Origin: Blasia pusilla
Taxonomy: Eukaryota > Marchantiophyta > Marchantiopsida > Blasiales
Direction of reading: 5' to 3'
Length of the DNA stretch: 64,000 bases
NCBI GenBank assembly: GCA_050084515.1
Contig: CM114274.1
Location: 32,178,001 to 32,242,000 of the forward strand
The notes under the pieces are model-generated. The model was not told the DNA's origin, searched no databases, and worked only from the letters and a program-made list of their open reading frames with translations. Of the stretch, positions 1 through 11,421 are shown piece after piece. Position 1 is the stretch's first letter. Each line of letters starts with the position of its first letter. Made by a program: the position numbers and the translations under genes.

Positions 1-130
1 ACCCCTATGATGGGTGCTAATCCCTGGCATTTGTTTTCCTCGATTTGCTTCTCTTCCGAGACCTGAATGCCATCTCCATAGAAGCCTCTTTGACCTCAGA
101 GGCATCGAGGTGATCCCGGCTAACCAAGTG

Positions 131-676
131 CTATCTCAAAGTATGATCCAAATTCTGTTTCTTTGGGCACATGTCCGTATGCAACTTTCCACAGACTCTA
201 CACATGACCTTAAACACGTATGACATACTGGAATACTGAGGATTTGTGGGAGGCGATGTCACAACAAACACCTCCGTGTCACCCCTGACATCCTCATTCA
301 GTTGGGTGACGATATATAGTCCTCTAGAGATGGCCTTACCATGATCAAAGAGAGGTTTGTGAACATCACTAGGCTCCATCAATGATGCAGGTAATTTTTT
401 TCTCTAACAGAAGCTATCCTTGTGTTTCGAGTTAACTAGATGCTTTGTCCTAAAATTGCTAAAGCAATTTGCAATAGCTTTCACATTTTGGGAGTTCTCT
501 GCATTCCCATAGTTCAATCTACACTCCAAAAACTCTAGATATCCTCTGACATCTGTTCCATCATCCCATGTCCTTACCCTCCAATTGTGTTCCTTGTATA
601 CATTCGTCTCAACCCACTTCCCTAATCTCATGAACTCATCATTCCAACATTTGGCAGCTTGCTCTGCCATCAACAC
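131..676 (-). other. Two short unrecognised reading frames
   Basis: Two minus-strand frames (676-404 and 382-131) lie downstream, in the minus direction, of the PHD-finger fragment. The first is rich in Trp, Asn and Lys. The second holds a Cys/His cluster around CRVCGKLHTDMC, which could be a small zinc-binding motif. I recognise neither. They could be later exons of the PHD-finger gene or part of an unrelated repeat. No start or splice signals were established, so the coding status is uncertain. Confidence 0.2.
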
Positions 677-1495
677 TTACTCAAACGAGGCACGGACAAG
701 ACCTTGGTTTGTGACATCAACCAAACTCACCGGATGTGCCTAGGTTTCAGTATGGTTCTCAGACACAAGAGTTGAACCCGCTACATTCTCAGAGATAGAA
801 GATACTATGGTTGCAGAAGACTAGGAGGACACTCGCATTGTCCTCCCACAAGAGCCCACAGGTAACTGTGGAATGACACCTACTATTCCATCCAATTCCA
901 TCAGTAGAATTACCTTCTATGCATTCTGGTGTGTTCTACCAAGGAGTCTAAAGTCCAAGAAATCAAAATCAAAATCAAAATCAAAATCCACAATTCCACA
1001 GCATTTCAGACGCAAGTGTGCTAGTGATTGCCCATCTATGTAAACAAAAATACAAATTGGCTTATCGTTATGTCCTTTATTCCTTTTCAACCAATCTGAT
1101 ACTACCTCTAGTAGAGGTCAACATTGGACACTATGGGAATACACACAAGAACTTGTTATACAACCCACAAAAAAGAATACAACACCACAAATCAGATCCA
1201 AATGAATTGTATTATCCAATACCACCTTGCGTTCAATCTCACTCAAAGTTACATTCTTTGAAACATGTTTTATAATTTTGAACGCAACTCACAAACATTG
1301 ATGTCATCTCCTTCATTTAAGACATTGCAAATGGATCCATAAAAGAACAAATTTCCTTTTAAATACTCAATCCAAAATCCCAAAATCCAATGGACCAACT
1401 TGCTATATCAATTGATGTTAAATTCTTTATTGCATTTATCTAACAACAGGAGTATCTTGGAAGTTAGTCCTATTTGGGCTAGTCCCATGGCGGGA

Positions 1496-2139
1496 TCAAT
1501 CACAAGTAGGCACAGACTGGCCGTCTGGAATGGTATGATGATGGCAATACACAAGTTTCCACTTGCCAAAATTCCACCTTCCATTGATATCACGGCCTTT
1601 GTGTATGTGTTTTTTGCCTCTTGAGGTCTGATCATAACACCAAGCACGGGGGCATCTTCGGCACTGCACTAAATCATATATACCATCTTGGTATACCTTG
1701 CACGAATCATAATAGTGACGCGGGCATATGAGTGCATTAGGAGCAAGAATAGGGTTGTCCACTATGTGAGCCTTCGGTAGTCGTCCAACAAGCAAACGGG
1801 TCCTCAAACAGCCCGGGTGATAAAAGGAGTAATAATCTATGTGAGCACACTTGACGAGCCGTATCTCAAACTCTGTATGTCCAACAACACGACCCACCAG
1901 CCCATAAGAGAAACATAGGGCTCTATCATGAGCACATAAGTCACACACCTAAGGTCCATTCCAGTCGTGATTTCTAGGCACAATAGGGATGCACGTTTGA
2001 CCCTTGCTACTATCTAGATTGGTGGGGAGGCCATATCCAACCCGATGAAAGTGGCGACCACAAGCACCATCACAAAATATAACATCACCTCCCTCATCAG
2101 AAGAAAAGCACCATGGGGGATCCATCCGATGATGGCCAT
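1496..2139 (-). pseudogene. EDM2-like PHD/zinc-finger region, partial
   Basis: On the minus strand from 2139 the translation shows a PHD-like start (CFSSDEGGDVIFCDGACGRHFH). After an in-frame TAG at 1949-1951 it continues with VCDLC, FYHPGCLRTRLL, ICPRHYYDSC, LVQCRRCPRAWC and VYCHHH. This spacing, with a CRRCP block followed by a YCxxH block, resembles the PHD fingers of plant EDM2-family nuclear proteins, which read histone marks and influence silencing of transposon-containing introns. That role is family knowledge. The in-frame stop and the absence of flanking EDM2 domains suggest a captured or decayed fragment, although the TAG could also lie at an unrecognised intron edge. A PHD module from another chromatin protein or a transposon-encoded protein is the main alternative. 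Confidence 0.5.
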
Positions 2140-2160
2140 CATAACAATACTAATCTAACT

Positions 2161-3075
2161 AGGGAACATTTGCCATTGTGTGTGTCAGGTGTCCAATGAT
2201 TCTTACCCGCGACACGGAATGGTCTATGGCTGTGACTCTTTGTGATCCAAAACTTGGAGCAACAGTTCACTGGTGGTCAAATCCAATGGCCTCCAATAGG
2301 GTTGTCACTTCCCTATAGGCTCCTTCAAACAATCCTACGCAACAAACAGAATAACCATGTGCAATCAGAAATTATAGAGAAACAAACTTCGTAACAAACA
2401 AAGCAATAACATATGCACATATTGCTAACTTGGTAACACCAAAAGTGTCCACATCATTCTCACTTGTGATCACTGTTATACACAATCACACACCTATACA
2501 CCATAATTGATTGTCTCTCTCTCAGTGTCTCCAGTAGGATTTAATGGCATCACATGATCTATGGTTTTTAGACCATGAAAATCACTACTTCTCTGAAAAA
2601 AGTATCACTCCACTCCTTGGTCTCCTACTATGAATTAACAACCCAAAGAGAAAGAGCATAGTCTGATCTTGCTAAGTACAAAGCAAGATTAAACCTTAAT
2701 GTTTATTAAAAAAATACAACATATAAATATTGATTAAACGTGGATGTTCATTGCCCAAAGCTATTGTGTTGATAAGTAATGATCAATGGGAATCCCAATC
2801 AAGTAAAGTAGTGACAAGTCACTACATGAAGACAGTCTCTCTCATGGTCTCTTAAAAGCACGGAGGAAGCCATGAAAATGTCAGGCCTCTAGCTCCCGTC
2901 CTTGGTTAATAAGTATGTCATAAACAAGCAAAACTAAAAACCTATTTGCATGGAACCCCAAACTTGGGAACTTGTCTTAAGTTCAAGTTTGGGACGAGGG
3001 AAATTCCCTTGAACCATTAGAGCTAAAATATAAAGCTCGTGTGATGACAAGGATGACATCTCTACTCACTACTTG
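2161..3075. other. Gene-poor stretch with a partial repeat
   Basis: No supported gene is visible. Positions 2749-2811 are a diverged direct copy of 3176-3240 (shared blocks TTGCCCAAAGCTA and AAGTAAAGTAG-like ends). The rest is AT-rich and unremarkable. Confidence 0.35.
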
Positions 3076-3089
3076 GACTCTTGCACAAA

Positions 3090-3240
3090 ATTCACAACAA
3101 ATACATCAAGAGCATATGTTGATATTGCTAAGCTGGTAACCCCTGAATTATTCAACACATTTTGTAGCCTAGATTCATTGCCCAAAGCTAGTGCACTGGT
3201 AAGTAATCTTTATTGGGGATCCCAATCAGGTAAATTAGAT
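3090..3240 (+). repeat. ~150-bp dispersed repeat, plus copy
   Basis: This segment encodes a short frame containing IAKLVTPELFNTF and ends in a GTAAGT-like sequence. A closely similar copy lies inverted at 14842-14995 (minus reading IAKLVTPKLFNTF), a diverged plus copy at about 13110-13215 (IKLVTREVFSTF), and a partial copy at 2749-2811. The unit looks like a conserved exon plus donor site from a repeat family that I cannot name. Confidence 0.55.
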
Positions 3241-3473
3241 AGGAACGAAGAAAAATAGGAACCCTAAACAAAGAAAAATAGGTAAAAACCCTAGTTTTCC
3301 CGAGTAGTGAAATAGTCGGGAGCCGCAGCGGTAGCGCATTCTCGTATATCGAGTTATCTCCATGTTCAGGTTCCATCAAAGCTCTTTTGTGAGCGCACGG
3401 ACGGACTAGGCCACTTTGTATCTCTAAGTTTTGTAAAGATTTCAATGATTTAGTCACTTTCTGTTTTCTCACA
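3241..3473 (+). repeat. Truncated 5' LTR of copia element 1
   Basis: The stretch ends in CACA directly before a Met-tRNA-type primer-binding site, as a Ty1/copia 5' LTR does. The left end seems cut by the 3090-3240 repeat, so only the 3' part remains. No matching 3' LTR was found in the window. Confidence 0.5.
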
Positions 3474-3486
3474 TGGTATTAGAGCA
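3474..3486 (+). other. Primer-binding site of copia element 1
   Basis: TGGTATTAGAGCA differs by one base from the usual plant copia primer site TGGTATCAGAGC, complementary to initiator Met-tRNA. It follows the LTR end immediately and precedes the gag ATG at 3546 by 59 bp. Confidence 0.75.
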
Positions 3487-3545
3487 GTAGGTTTTCCAGT
3501 ATTTTGTATCCGGCGATCTAGTGTGTTTGCGCAAAATATTGAGAG

Positions 3546-4657
3546 ATGGCTACTTCCTCGTTAGCTCGTGCTCATCCTCCTCCGCTGAGTGAAGGGAAGT
3601 TAGATGGGTCTAACTATACATTGTGGAAGTTCAAAATGAGAACTGTCCTCGAATCATTTGAGATTTGGGAGACAGCCACAGGGGTCGATTCGAATCCATA
3701 AGCGACTTTGAGTTCTGCATGTTCATCTTTATCTGGGGATATCGATCCTATTGTATTACTAGCATGGAAACGCATAAAAGCTGATCCTCTATATGCAATT
3801 ATCTCGAATGTAACTGATTCTGTCATGACTCTCATTCAACATACAACCACTGTTGCTGAGGCATGGAACATTATGAAGAATCAGTATGAAACGAGGAAGG
3901 AGACTCGGATTCAGAATCTGGAGAATCAGCTTACATCCAAGAAATTTTCATAAGAAGAAAGCACGGAGAAATTTTTGACAAGGATCAAGAATCTTCAAGA
4001 TCAGATGGCGTCTGTAGGAATTTCGAAGTCTAGCAAAGATTTGGCACGTCGGTGCATAAGGATTTTTCCTCCAAGGTATGACAGTTTGGTCACTGCATTG
4101 AATACTCAAGTAAGACCCACGCCGCTTACTTTTGAACAATTTAGTGCAATATTGGTAGAAGAGGAAATGCACTTCAAAGAAAGAGAGGGAAGTAATGCAA
4201 CATTTATTGCCAACGTACATAGAGGTGGAAATCAGGATTACAGTTCAAATGTCAAGAAGAAATTTCCAAGGAAAGCCTTCAAATACTTTTATTGTGGTAA
4301 GCTAGGTCATCTTATCAAAGATTGTAGACAGAGGAGTCAGGATGAGAAGAACGGTTGTTTAAGACCTAAGAAGGAGTCTGGAAATTCTGTAGAACTAGGA
4401 GAACATGAAGTAGATGCTTGAGTAGCAATCGAAGAGTTTTGCACACAGGCAGAACATTTCACTAAGTCAAAGAGTGAAGGTGCATGGGTGCTCGATAGTG
4501 GAGCATCTAGGCATATGACCAATCATAAGGATTTGTATAGCTCCTTACAGCCTCTAGAAGAGCCCATCGTTGTTACTGTTGGGAATAATGCAAAGTGCCC
4601 TGTAGAAGGGAAAGGCACAATTTCTTTAGTCTCACAGAAAGGAGATGTGCAATTTAG
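3546..4657 (+). pseudogene. Ty1/copia gag and protease start, interrupted
   Basis: One frame from ATG 3546 encodes a copia Gag (UBN2/retrotrans_gag type: a YTLWKFKMRTVLE-like N-terminus, then an ENQLTSKKF block), a zinc knuckle and the start of the aspartic protease (WVLDSGASRHMT near 4485-4520). Stops at 3699, 3951 and 4419 interrupt the frame, but no frameshift does. The knuckle reads YFYCGKLGHLIKDC, so the first Cys of the CCHC motif is replaced by Tyr. Gag would package RNA and the protease would cleave the polyprotein. The frame ends abruptly near 4657, where transposon copy I begins at a palindrome. Integrase, reverse transcriptase and RNase H for this copy are not found. Confidence 0.85.
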
Positions 4658-4679
4658 AACCTGTCGCATCCGACAAGTT

Positions 4680-5533
4680 GCTTGGTTACTTTGGTTTGAA
4701 ATCCCTATAGTGCCCACGCTTCTCAAGTTGAGTACAACTTTTCAAACAATTCTCAGCGTGAGCTTGACAAGACGAAAAAGTGAACTCACCTCCCGCATGA
4801 AGTTTCCCCATTGTCTCACTGGTATAGTCCACAAACTCAGCCAAGAGCACAACTCTTTGTACTTCCCCTCAATCGCATGCTTCCTCCACCACCCATGAAG
4901 TTCTTCTTGGCATTCCATGGCATGTTTCAAGGTTTTGATGTCCTTGCAGCATTGGAGTAGAGTGACATGCTCTGTCCTCTTATTCTCCTTAATGCAAGAT
5001 TTGGTGTACCGGGTCACAGACTGTTGCCAATGGAAAACAACCGGCCTTTCCCTCTCCGATTGAACCTCTCCACCCGAGAACACTTCCGTGATAGCAATCC
5101 ACCTAAGTTGTGCATTGTTTGCCATGAACCCATAAATTTCTGGAGGTGGCCTTTTTTTTTCCTTCACCACCTCCAATAAGAATAACCAACACATCTTCAA
5201 ACTGCCATTGTCTTCTGCTTTTACTTCAATCAAAGCTTACCCAGCTTCCGTAAATATCTTCCCCTTCCCTCATTCGATCTGGAAGATCGAGGCCACTTGA
5301 CGGTCCTATCGTTGAAATTTTAAAGACATAATCCCTGGATCCTTTGCCTCCTCTGTACCGTCCACCCTAACATCCTTAGATACAAAGATGGTTCCCATTT
5401 GGAGAAGAAATCGAACTGAGAGAAAAATTTCATCCTCCGGTATGAAAGACTCACGAGCTTGCGGTCGAACTATTTTTGATTGAGGAAGGGCCGCTAGATG
5501 ACTGCCACAAGTGAGCTTCATATAATTATCCAT
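4680..5533 (-). pseudogene. Transposase gene, copy I, internally deleted
   Basis: Translation starts at ATG 5533 (MDNYMKLTCGSHLAALPQ, shared by all copies) and runs about 60 residues. It then jumps by deletion to a piece that in other copies lies just before the DDE-like core, and again to the core's second half at 5233 (FMANNAQ, then FHWQQSV, then GWWRKHA). The zinc-binding region and the first putative catalytic Asp are lost. The exon ends near 4785-4795 at an MRE|GTGAGT donor, followed by the start of a second exon. A TATA box lies about 80 bp upstream at 5608-5615. By homology with copies II, IV and V it is a relic of the element's transposase and cannot be functional. Confidence 0.65.
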
Positions 5534-5607
5534 TCCCTGAAGATTCCACTGGGAGGAGACTGAGATTAAAAATGGGAATGGGAATGGGAATGAGAATGAG
5601 AATGTTT

Positions 5608-5615
5608 AATTTATA
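5608..5615 (-). promoter_or_regulatory. TATA box of copy I transposase
   Basis: The minus strand reads TATAAATT about 80 bp before the transposase ATG. The same box stands 58-88 bp before the ATG in copies II-V. Between box and ATG lies a (GGGAAT/GAGAAT)n purine tract. Confidence 0.5.
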
Positions 5616-5699
5616 CTGAATAGTGACTCAGATTCCCCTCACAGAATTTGACTAACAAGATGATGTTTGGTAGGTGAGATTGTCTGACAAAATGGATTC

Positions 5700-6660
5700 A
5701 ATCCTATTGGAACCTGTCGGAGTCCGATGGGTTGCAGAATTTGGGAATCATACAAGTGGGATACAAAGCTCGAATTCCATTTTGTGTTAGTGTCCGAGTA
5801 TGAGTTGCAACCCGTCGGAGTCCGTTAGGTTGGTACACCCTTCTTGTCTCACCAATGTGATTTGCTAGTCGAGATTGCTAGCATCAAACACGAGACATCG
5901 CATGGATTTGCTACGGCAACCCGTTGGGGACTGTTACGGGATCCAAAGGTACATAACCTTGCTTTCCCTTTTGCATCTCGCGTCAATTTCTCTTATTCAA
6001 TTAACCGTGCAAACCGTGAGTGCAATTTTGCCGTATGTTGGGAAGTGTCCAACTCCGTGTAGACCTTGTAACCCGTCGTTGGGCAATGGGTTGCCTCGGA
6101 ACTATGCTTTGTCGCATTTCTACCCGAGGGAGAGAAAAGCGTGCAACATGTCGGTATCCGACGGGTTGTCCGGGTACCTCTCCTTGTAACCCCAAGATGA
6201 GGGAAGCGTGCAACCCCTCGACCTCCGACGGGTTGCGCGGGTACCTCACCTTGGAACGCCAACATGAAGGAAGCGTGCAACCCGTCGGCCTCCAACGGGT
6301 TGCACGGATACCTCGCCTTGTTATCCCAAGACAAGGGAAGCGTGCAACCCCCTGGTCTCCGACGGGTTGCGCGGGTACCTCATGTTGTTACCCCAAGACC
6401 GGGCAGGGGTGCAACCCCCCGGTCTTCGACGGGTTGCGCGGGTACCTCGCATTGTTATCCCAAGACAGGGGAGGCGTGCAACTTGTTGGTCTCTGACGGG
6501 TTGCCAAGGTAGCTCGGCTTGTTACCCGAGGAGGACGGATGCGTGCAACCAATGGATGTCAGACAAGTTTCCTGGGCAACTCACCCTGCATCCCCAAGAT
6601 GCAGGAAGCGTGCAACCCGTTGGAGACCGTCGGGTTGGCCGGGTTCCCACGGCCAAAGTT
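5700..6660. repeat. 67-bp-period palindrome array, copy I control region
   Basis: Palindrome units start at about 6142, 6209, 6276, 6343, 6411, 6478, 6545 and 6612, a steady 67-68 bp step. Each unit has a GCAAC...GTTGC-type palindrome of about 27 bp and a 40-bp spacer that is also conserved. Looser copies fill 5700-6140. The array lies between two divergent TATA boxes. Short open frames across it arise because the palindrome lacks stops in several frames; they are not genes. Confidence 0.85.
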
Positions 6661-6729
6661 CCATAATAGCCAACACGTCGCCGTCGGTATGACGACGCAA
6701 CCCAATGGTCAGCTCAACGGCTCAAAAAG

Positions 6730-6737
6730 TATAAATA
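6730..6737 (+). promoter_or_regulatory. TATA box of copy I gene B
   Basis: TATAAATA sits about 220 bp upstream of the gene B ATG at 6958, just after the palindrome array. It is repeated at matching places in copies II (21397-21404, minus) and III (28026-28033, plus), with a TATAAAA variant in V (41894-41900, minus). Confidence 0.6.
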
Positions 6738-8149
6738 AGCGAGGTTTTGCTTATTTTCGTTTTTCGTTTCGCGATTTCATGTGCTCTTCCACGCAGTAGC
6801 TGACCAGATACCAAGGGGATTGAGGAGGCTGAGTGCGCTTCATCATGAAACGGTCACGGTGGTCTAGGGTCACGGAAATTTTTTGCGAGACCATTCGAGG
6901 GAATTTTTGTGCACAGAAAGAGTCAAGACTGTTGAGAAGGAAGCATTGACGAGAACCATGACGAGGAGAAAAATGCAAGTAAGCAAGGTAGGGATCATCA
7001 CTCCCAAGTCCATGAGGACTCTTGCGTCCAGGGCCTCCTTCGGCCAATGAGATAAGGCACCAAGAGATAGAGGAGCGGGAAAGGGAAGCAGATATGCACA
7101 GGCAACAGCTTCTTGCAAAATGTGTTCTGGAGGTGCTCTAAAAACAAAACGCCGAGGCTGAAGGATCGCATGCCTTGAAGAAAAGAGTCGCGGACAAGAA
7201 ACGTGAGAAAAAGCATTTGGACGCGTCCGTGATGAGAGCAGAATTGGAAAAATCTCAAAGGGAATAATGATTGCCATTGAAGAAAGGCCTGCTCGTCCAA
7301 CAGAGAGTGTTGAGATGCAAGAAATGTCCCCGATGAAGTCTTGGGACACCATGAATATAAAATTGGTTGAGGAAACGGCCAAAGTTCAAGTGACGGACGA
7401 TGAGGTCATGAGGACGGAAAACGTGGAGATGGTGGACATCTCTAAAGAAGCAGGAGAACAATCTTCCTCGTCTTTGAGCCCGGCCGAAGAAATTGACCTT
7501 TATTCGGATCGAAGAGTTTCCTGTGGACTTGCCAACTGCTGTCCTAGAGCATTTGGTGGGCCAAGACACCGACCCAATCTTTGAGTAGGTAAGAAAAGTT
7601 TGAGTTATGTGAAGGCCCATGATGCAATTCATTGGCAAAACAGTGTAGTTTATTGATTTGGTCCCCATTGTGGCAGGTTGTTAAGCAGATGGCACTAATG
7701 GAGGGCCAAAATGCCCCAAGAATTCTAGTTTGCCGATTGCAGACAATGGAGTACGTCCGCGAAATTCAGTCGCAGGAGGATATTTCAAAGTTGAAATAGT
7801 CTGCAACGACATCATCCTACGTCGACAACTTCCCTCTGTTCTATGTTCAGCCTTACGATGAACATGGAACCCAAGCGCTGGTGACGGAAGAGGACTTGGA
7901 AGCGCTCGATACATTCTGGAGGATGAGAGATCAGGAGTTCGGAAGAGCGATTGAGGGGACATAATTTAGCTCGATGCGGAACCTTTACTTCTTCATCCGA
8001 GATGGAAACCACAATTACAAGGCGTGGACCCTGTTTGTAGAGGAGCGCCCAAATTCATTGGAGGCATATTTTTGCGTTAAGGAAGTGGTGCTCCATCCAT
8101 TTCCTCATCACATGGAAACTGTGGAAATCGCAATGCATGCCATGAATGC

Positions 8150-8923
8150 ATAAGTTTCCTCTTCCTTAATTTTGATTGCTTCAACCCGTCAATGTCAAAT
8201 GCGTTGCATAATTGGAAAGCTTCAAGCAAAGCGTCCGAGTCCGACGGGTTGCCTGGTGGCCAAGCACACCAGAGAAAGCCGGGATACCGAAACCAGTCCA
8301 CCATCGACGGGTGTAAAAATGAGTGCATGATCTATATGTTGTGCAAACCGTCGGACTCCAACGAGTTGTTAAACTAGTGGTAACAAATCATCGGACGCCT
8401 TAAAGCAACTCGTCGGAGTCTGACGAGTTGCTGGACTGTCCGCTATTTTTGGGATGTTTTTGGCCGAAAGCAACTTGTCAGACTCCGACAGGTTGCATTT
8501 GCCCCCACGGGTAGATGGTTGGAGTAGGAGAGCTTGCTTTTAGGCGTCCAATTCCAGATTTACTAAAAATCGTGCAACCTGTTGGACTCCGACAAGTTTA
8601 TATGTGCAATCTTTTTCCAGAAACTAGTCTCCGAATGGAAATCATCTTACAACCCGTCGGAGTCTGACATGTAACCAGAAAATCACAAATCCGAGTGCAA
8701 TCTGTCAGACTCCGATGGGTTGCAATTATCGCTAAAAATTTGCATGAGTGTAACAATAAGTGTAACAAAAACAAATGTGTCGAGACCGTCGGACCCTAAC
8801 AGGTTGCAATATTTTTCGCTGTGCTATCATTTCGACCACTAGGTGTTGCCACCAGTCGGAGTCTGACCGGTTGCAAGAACCCTGTAGCTTGCAATAATTC
8901 TTAGCGTTTGTTTGGATGTGCAG
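8150..8923. repeat. Palindromes filling gene B intron 2, copy I
   Basis: About ten variants of the GCAACCCGTCGGA palindrome occur between the exon 2 end and the acceptor CAG at 8921-8923, spaced about 60-90 bp. The matching intron in copies V and VI is filled in the same way. Confidence 0.75.
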
Positions 8924-10945
8924 GATTGTGTCCAAGGGGAACGTCACCCACCACTGGATCCAAGATTACGACAGGGTGAAAAAGGTGCTTACGATGCCCC
9001 CAACAGAGTACAAGGGGTTCTTGGGCTCTAGTAAATGAGATGATGGCGAAGGGGGCTCAAATTAAAAAAGAAAACTTGGGCAAATAGCTTCCTTTCTCAA
9101 GATGCAGCCATCACAATCCTTTGTTGGTCGAAGATCCAAGCCTCCAAGAAGAGCGCTTCATTGGAATTGGAGCGAAGGGAGAACGTGTCTATGTCTGAAC
9201 GTGCAAAGTTTATCCAGGCTGCAGTATCTACAACTATGAAGTGCACTACAACCAAGATGCAGCGCTATATTGCCATTCTGAACCGAAAACTTGGCCCAGA
9301 ATTCTACAAGGAGCTCAAGGCAATAATCAAGCGCCAGCGGAAGAGAGATGAAGATCCACAGGGTAGGATTGGCGAGAAAGTCTCTCTGGAACGCGTTCAC
9401 ATATTTGCATTGTGTGGAATTTCGGAGTTTAGGATAATTCGATTGATGAAAATCAGTCTTGAGGGCATAGAGGCCCAAAAGAGGGCAGCACACCATCCTC
9501 CGAGAGTTTCTGATCCAATGATCTCCCATTGGCTACGTGAATGGTCATTGTGGGACACATTGCGGCTTCTCGGGAAGTCCATGCTCATGGGTCTTCAAGC
9601 GGAGCTGAAGAGGATAGAGTCAATTCCGGAGGAGAGCAAACCTCAAGAGTGCAGAAGATTTCAAACTATGGCTTGATGACATCCGAGACAAGCCCACGAA
9701 AAACCCTGGCTTCAGTATGATGTTCAAGAATCACATCCTCCTTCAAGCAGACCTGGACGAAGAAATTGAGGCCAAAAAAAGGGATTTCGCAAACAAGAAG
9801 CGGGATCTTCTGGAGCAGGCGGCGGATTCATCTCAACAAAGAGCTACCCAACGGATGGTGTACACGCACCTCATCAATTGTGAGAATGCAGGTACTTGGA
9901 AAAAAAATATCGACAGCCTACAAATTGTGGGCTTCTCCGCCTGATGGAGAGGCATTTTCCATATACGACATGGAGATGGCATAGGGCATGTCCGACTGGG
10001 AGGTTAATAATTGCCCAATCTGGTTGGACTTCAACGACCATGAGGACATAATCGAAAAAAAATCTACCCCTGGTGTATGATGCAGTGGTTTTAGGTAGGG
10101 ACGACATTCCGAATTTTGTGTAGCTTGAAGATTTTTTTGAAGGAGATGCGGAGGAGCAAGCCCTTGAGACAACGGAGTTGGTATCCAAGGTAGTCACCGC
10201 CAAGGACAAATCTATAGCGGGTCTGAAAGGAAAGGCAAGGGGATCGAAGAATTCCGAGGCCGACTCTTCCTTAAAAGAGGCTGAGACCTCAAGGTGAGAG
10301 GTGGAATCGTCCGGGCGAGCAGGGCGAGAGGGCCAAACCAGGTCCTCCGCCAAGAAAACTCCAATTGAGTCTGAGGTACAGAGACCCCCACAAGCCGACC
10401 AGGAGGCACTTGGTTCGTTCCACGGAGCAGATAAGGATGTGGAATACACTCCATCATCCTTGGGAAGACAAAGAGAAACAACGACCAAGACAAATGTCCT
10501 CATTCACTTTACGAATCTTATGGATAAGCTGCAAAGTTTCGGTTCCCAGGAGTCGACACCCGCCATCGACAAATTGACCATGTTAGGACAAAAACTTCAA
10601 CGAAATGGGCACGCTCCCTAGACGGTCCATGCGGTGTTCGAGGAGGTGGCGGTGGATTTCCTCATCACATATTTGCCCTATGGGTTTCTCTTGTGGGACA
10701 ATAATCCATCTGACACTGTCCCAAAGTGGAATGTCCCTCTTACCTATGACCAGATCGCGCTCTTGTTTTCTTTTGCAGACGCTTATCTGAGTGACAGGGG
10801 TTATTTCTTGGTCTTGACTGGTGGGAGCGAGGATGAGCTCTTCAACCTTTAGTGCGTGAAGACGTCGCTGAAGTGGAGGACGGCGCAATCATGGATCATC
10901 AAGAACAAGTATTCATTCCGATCGGCAACGAGTCAAGTCCGGATA

Positions 10946-11421
10946 AGGGATCTTAATTCAAATTCAATCCGTCGGGCTCTGACGGGTTGCATCTCTGCAT
11001 GCAACCCGTCGGATCCCAAGAGCTTGTGGCTACGGTGTTGGAATCCGTGTGAAAGCAACGGGTTGCAAATTTACCACAAGTCTCCATTGAGTTAGTGCAA
11101 CCTGTCGGATTCACCCGTCGGAATCCGACGGGTTGCAAGTACCTGTTCTTTTCCTTGTGTTTCTCGAGTGATGCAACCCGTCGGAAAGCGACCGTTTACT
11201 CATGGCAAAATAAGAAAAATTATACTTTTAAAACAACCCGTCGGACTCCAACAGGTTGCTCTACTGTTAGGACTTTAGGCCAAGTTCTTATGGGTTGGTA
11301 ATCAACATGGACTAGAATGCACTATGGACGTGTTGCACATTGTGTCACCATATTGAGAGTAGACGAGCGGTCAAGTAGCTCTTTCTTTTTGCTGCATTGT
11401 TTCCAAACTACTTCTTTACAG
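10946..11421. repeat. Palindromes in gene B intron 3, copy I
   Basis: Several palindromes (10973-11005, 11096-11134, 11171-11190, 11234-11260) lie between the motif IV exon and the acceptor at 11419-11421. The same intron carries palindromes in copies II, IV and VI. Confidence 0.7.

Noticed and set aside
6020-6496. 158-codon open frame and similar ones over the arrays (e.g. 34349-34801 minus, 41930-42409 minus)
   Set aside because: They translate the palindrome itself (NPSETDGL / ATRRRPTGC types) in several frames and strands at once; openness is a by-product of the repeat.
6142-6640. CRISPR-like array (regular 67-bp units with palindromic repeats)
   Set aside because: The spacers are conserved between units and copies, the repeats are full palindromes, and the setting is a eukaryotic transposon promoter with no cas genes.
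8150-8923. Bacterial-type intrinsic terminators at the hairpins
   Set aside because: Eukaryotic context with splice sites and TATA boxes, and no poly-U tails.
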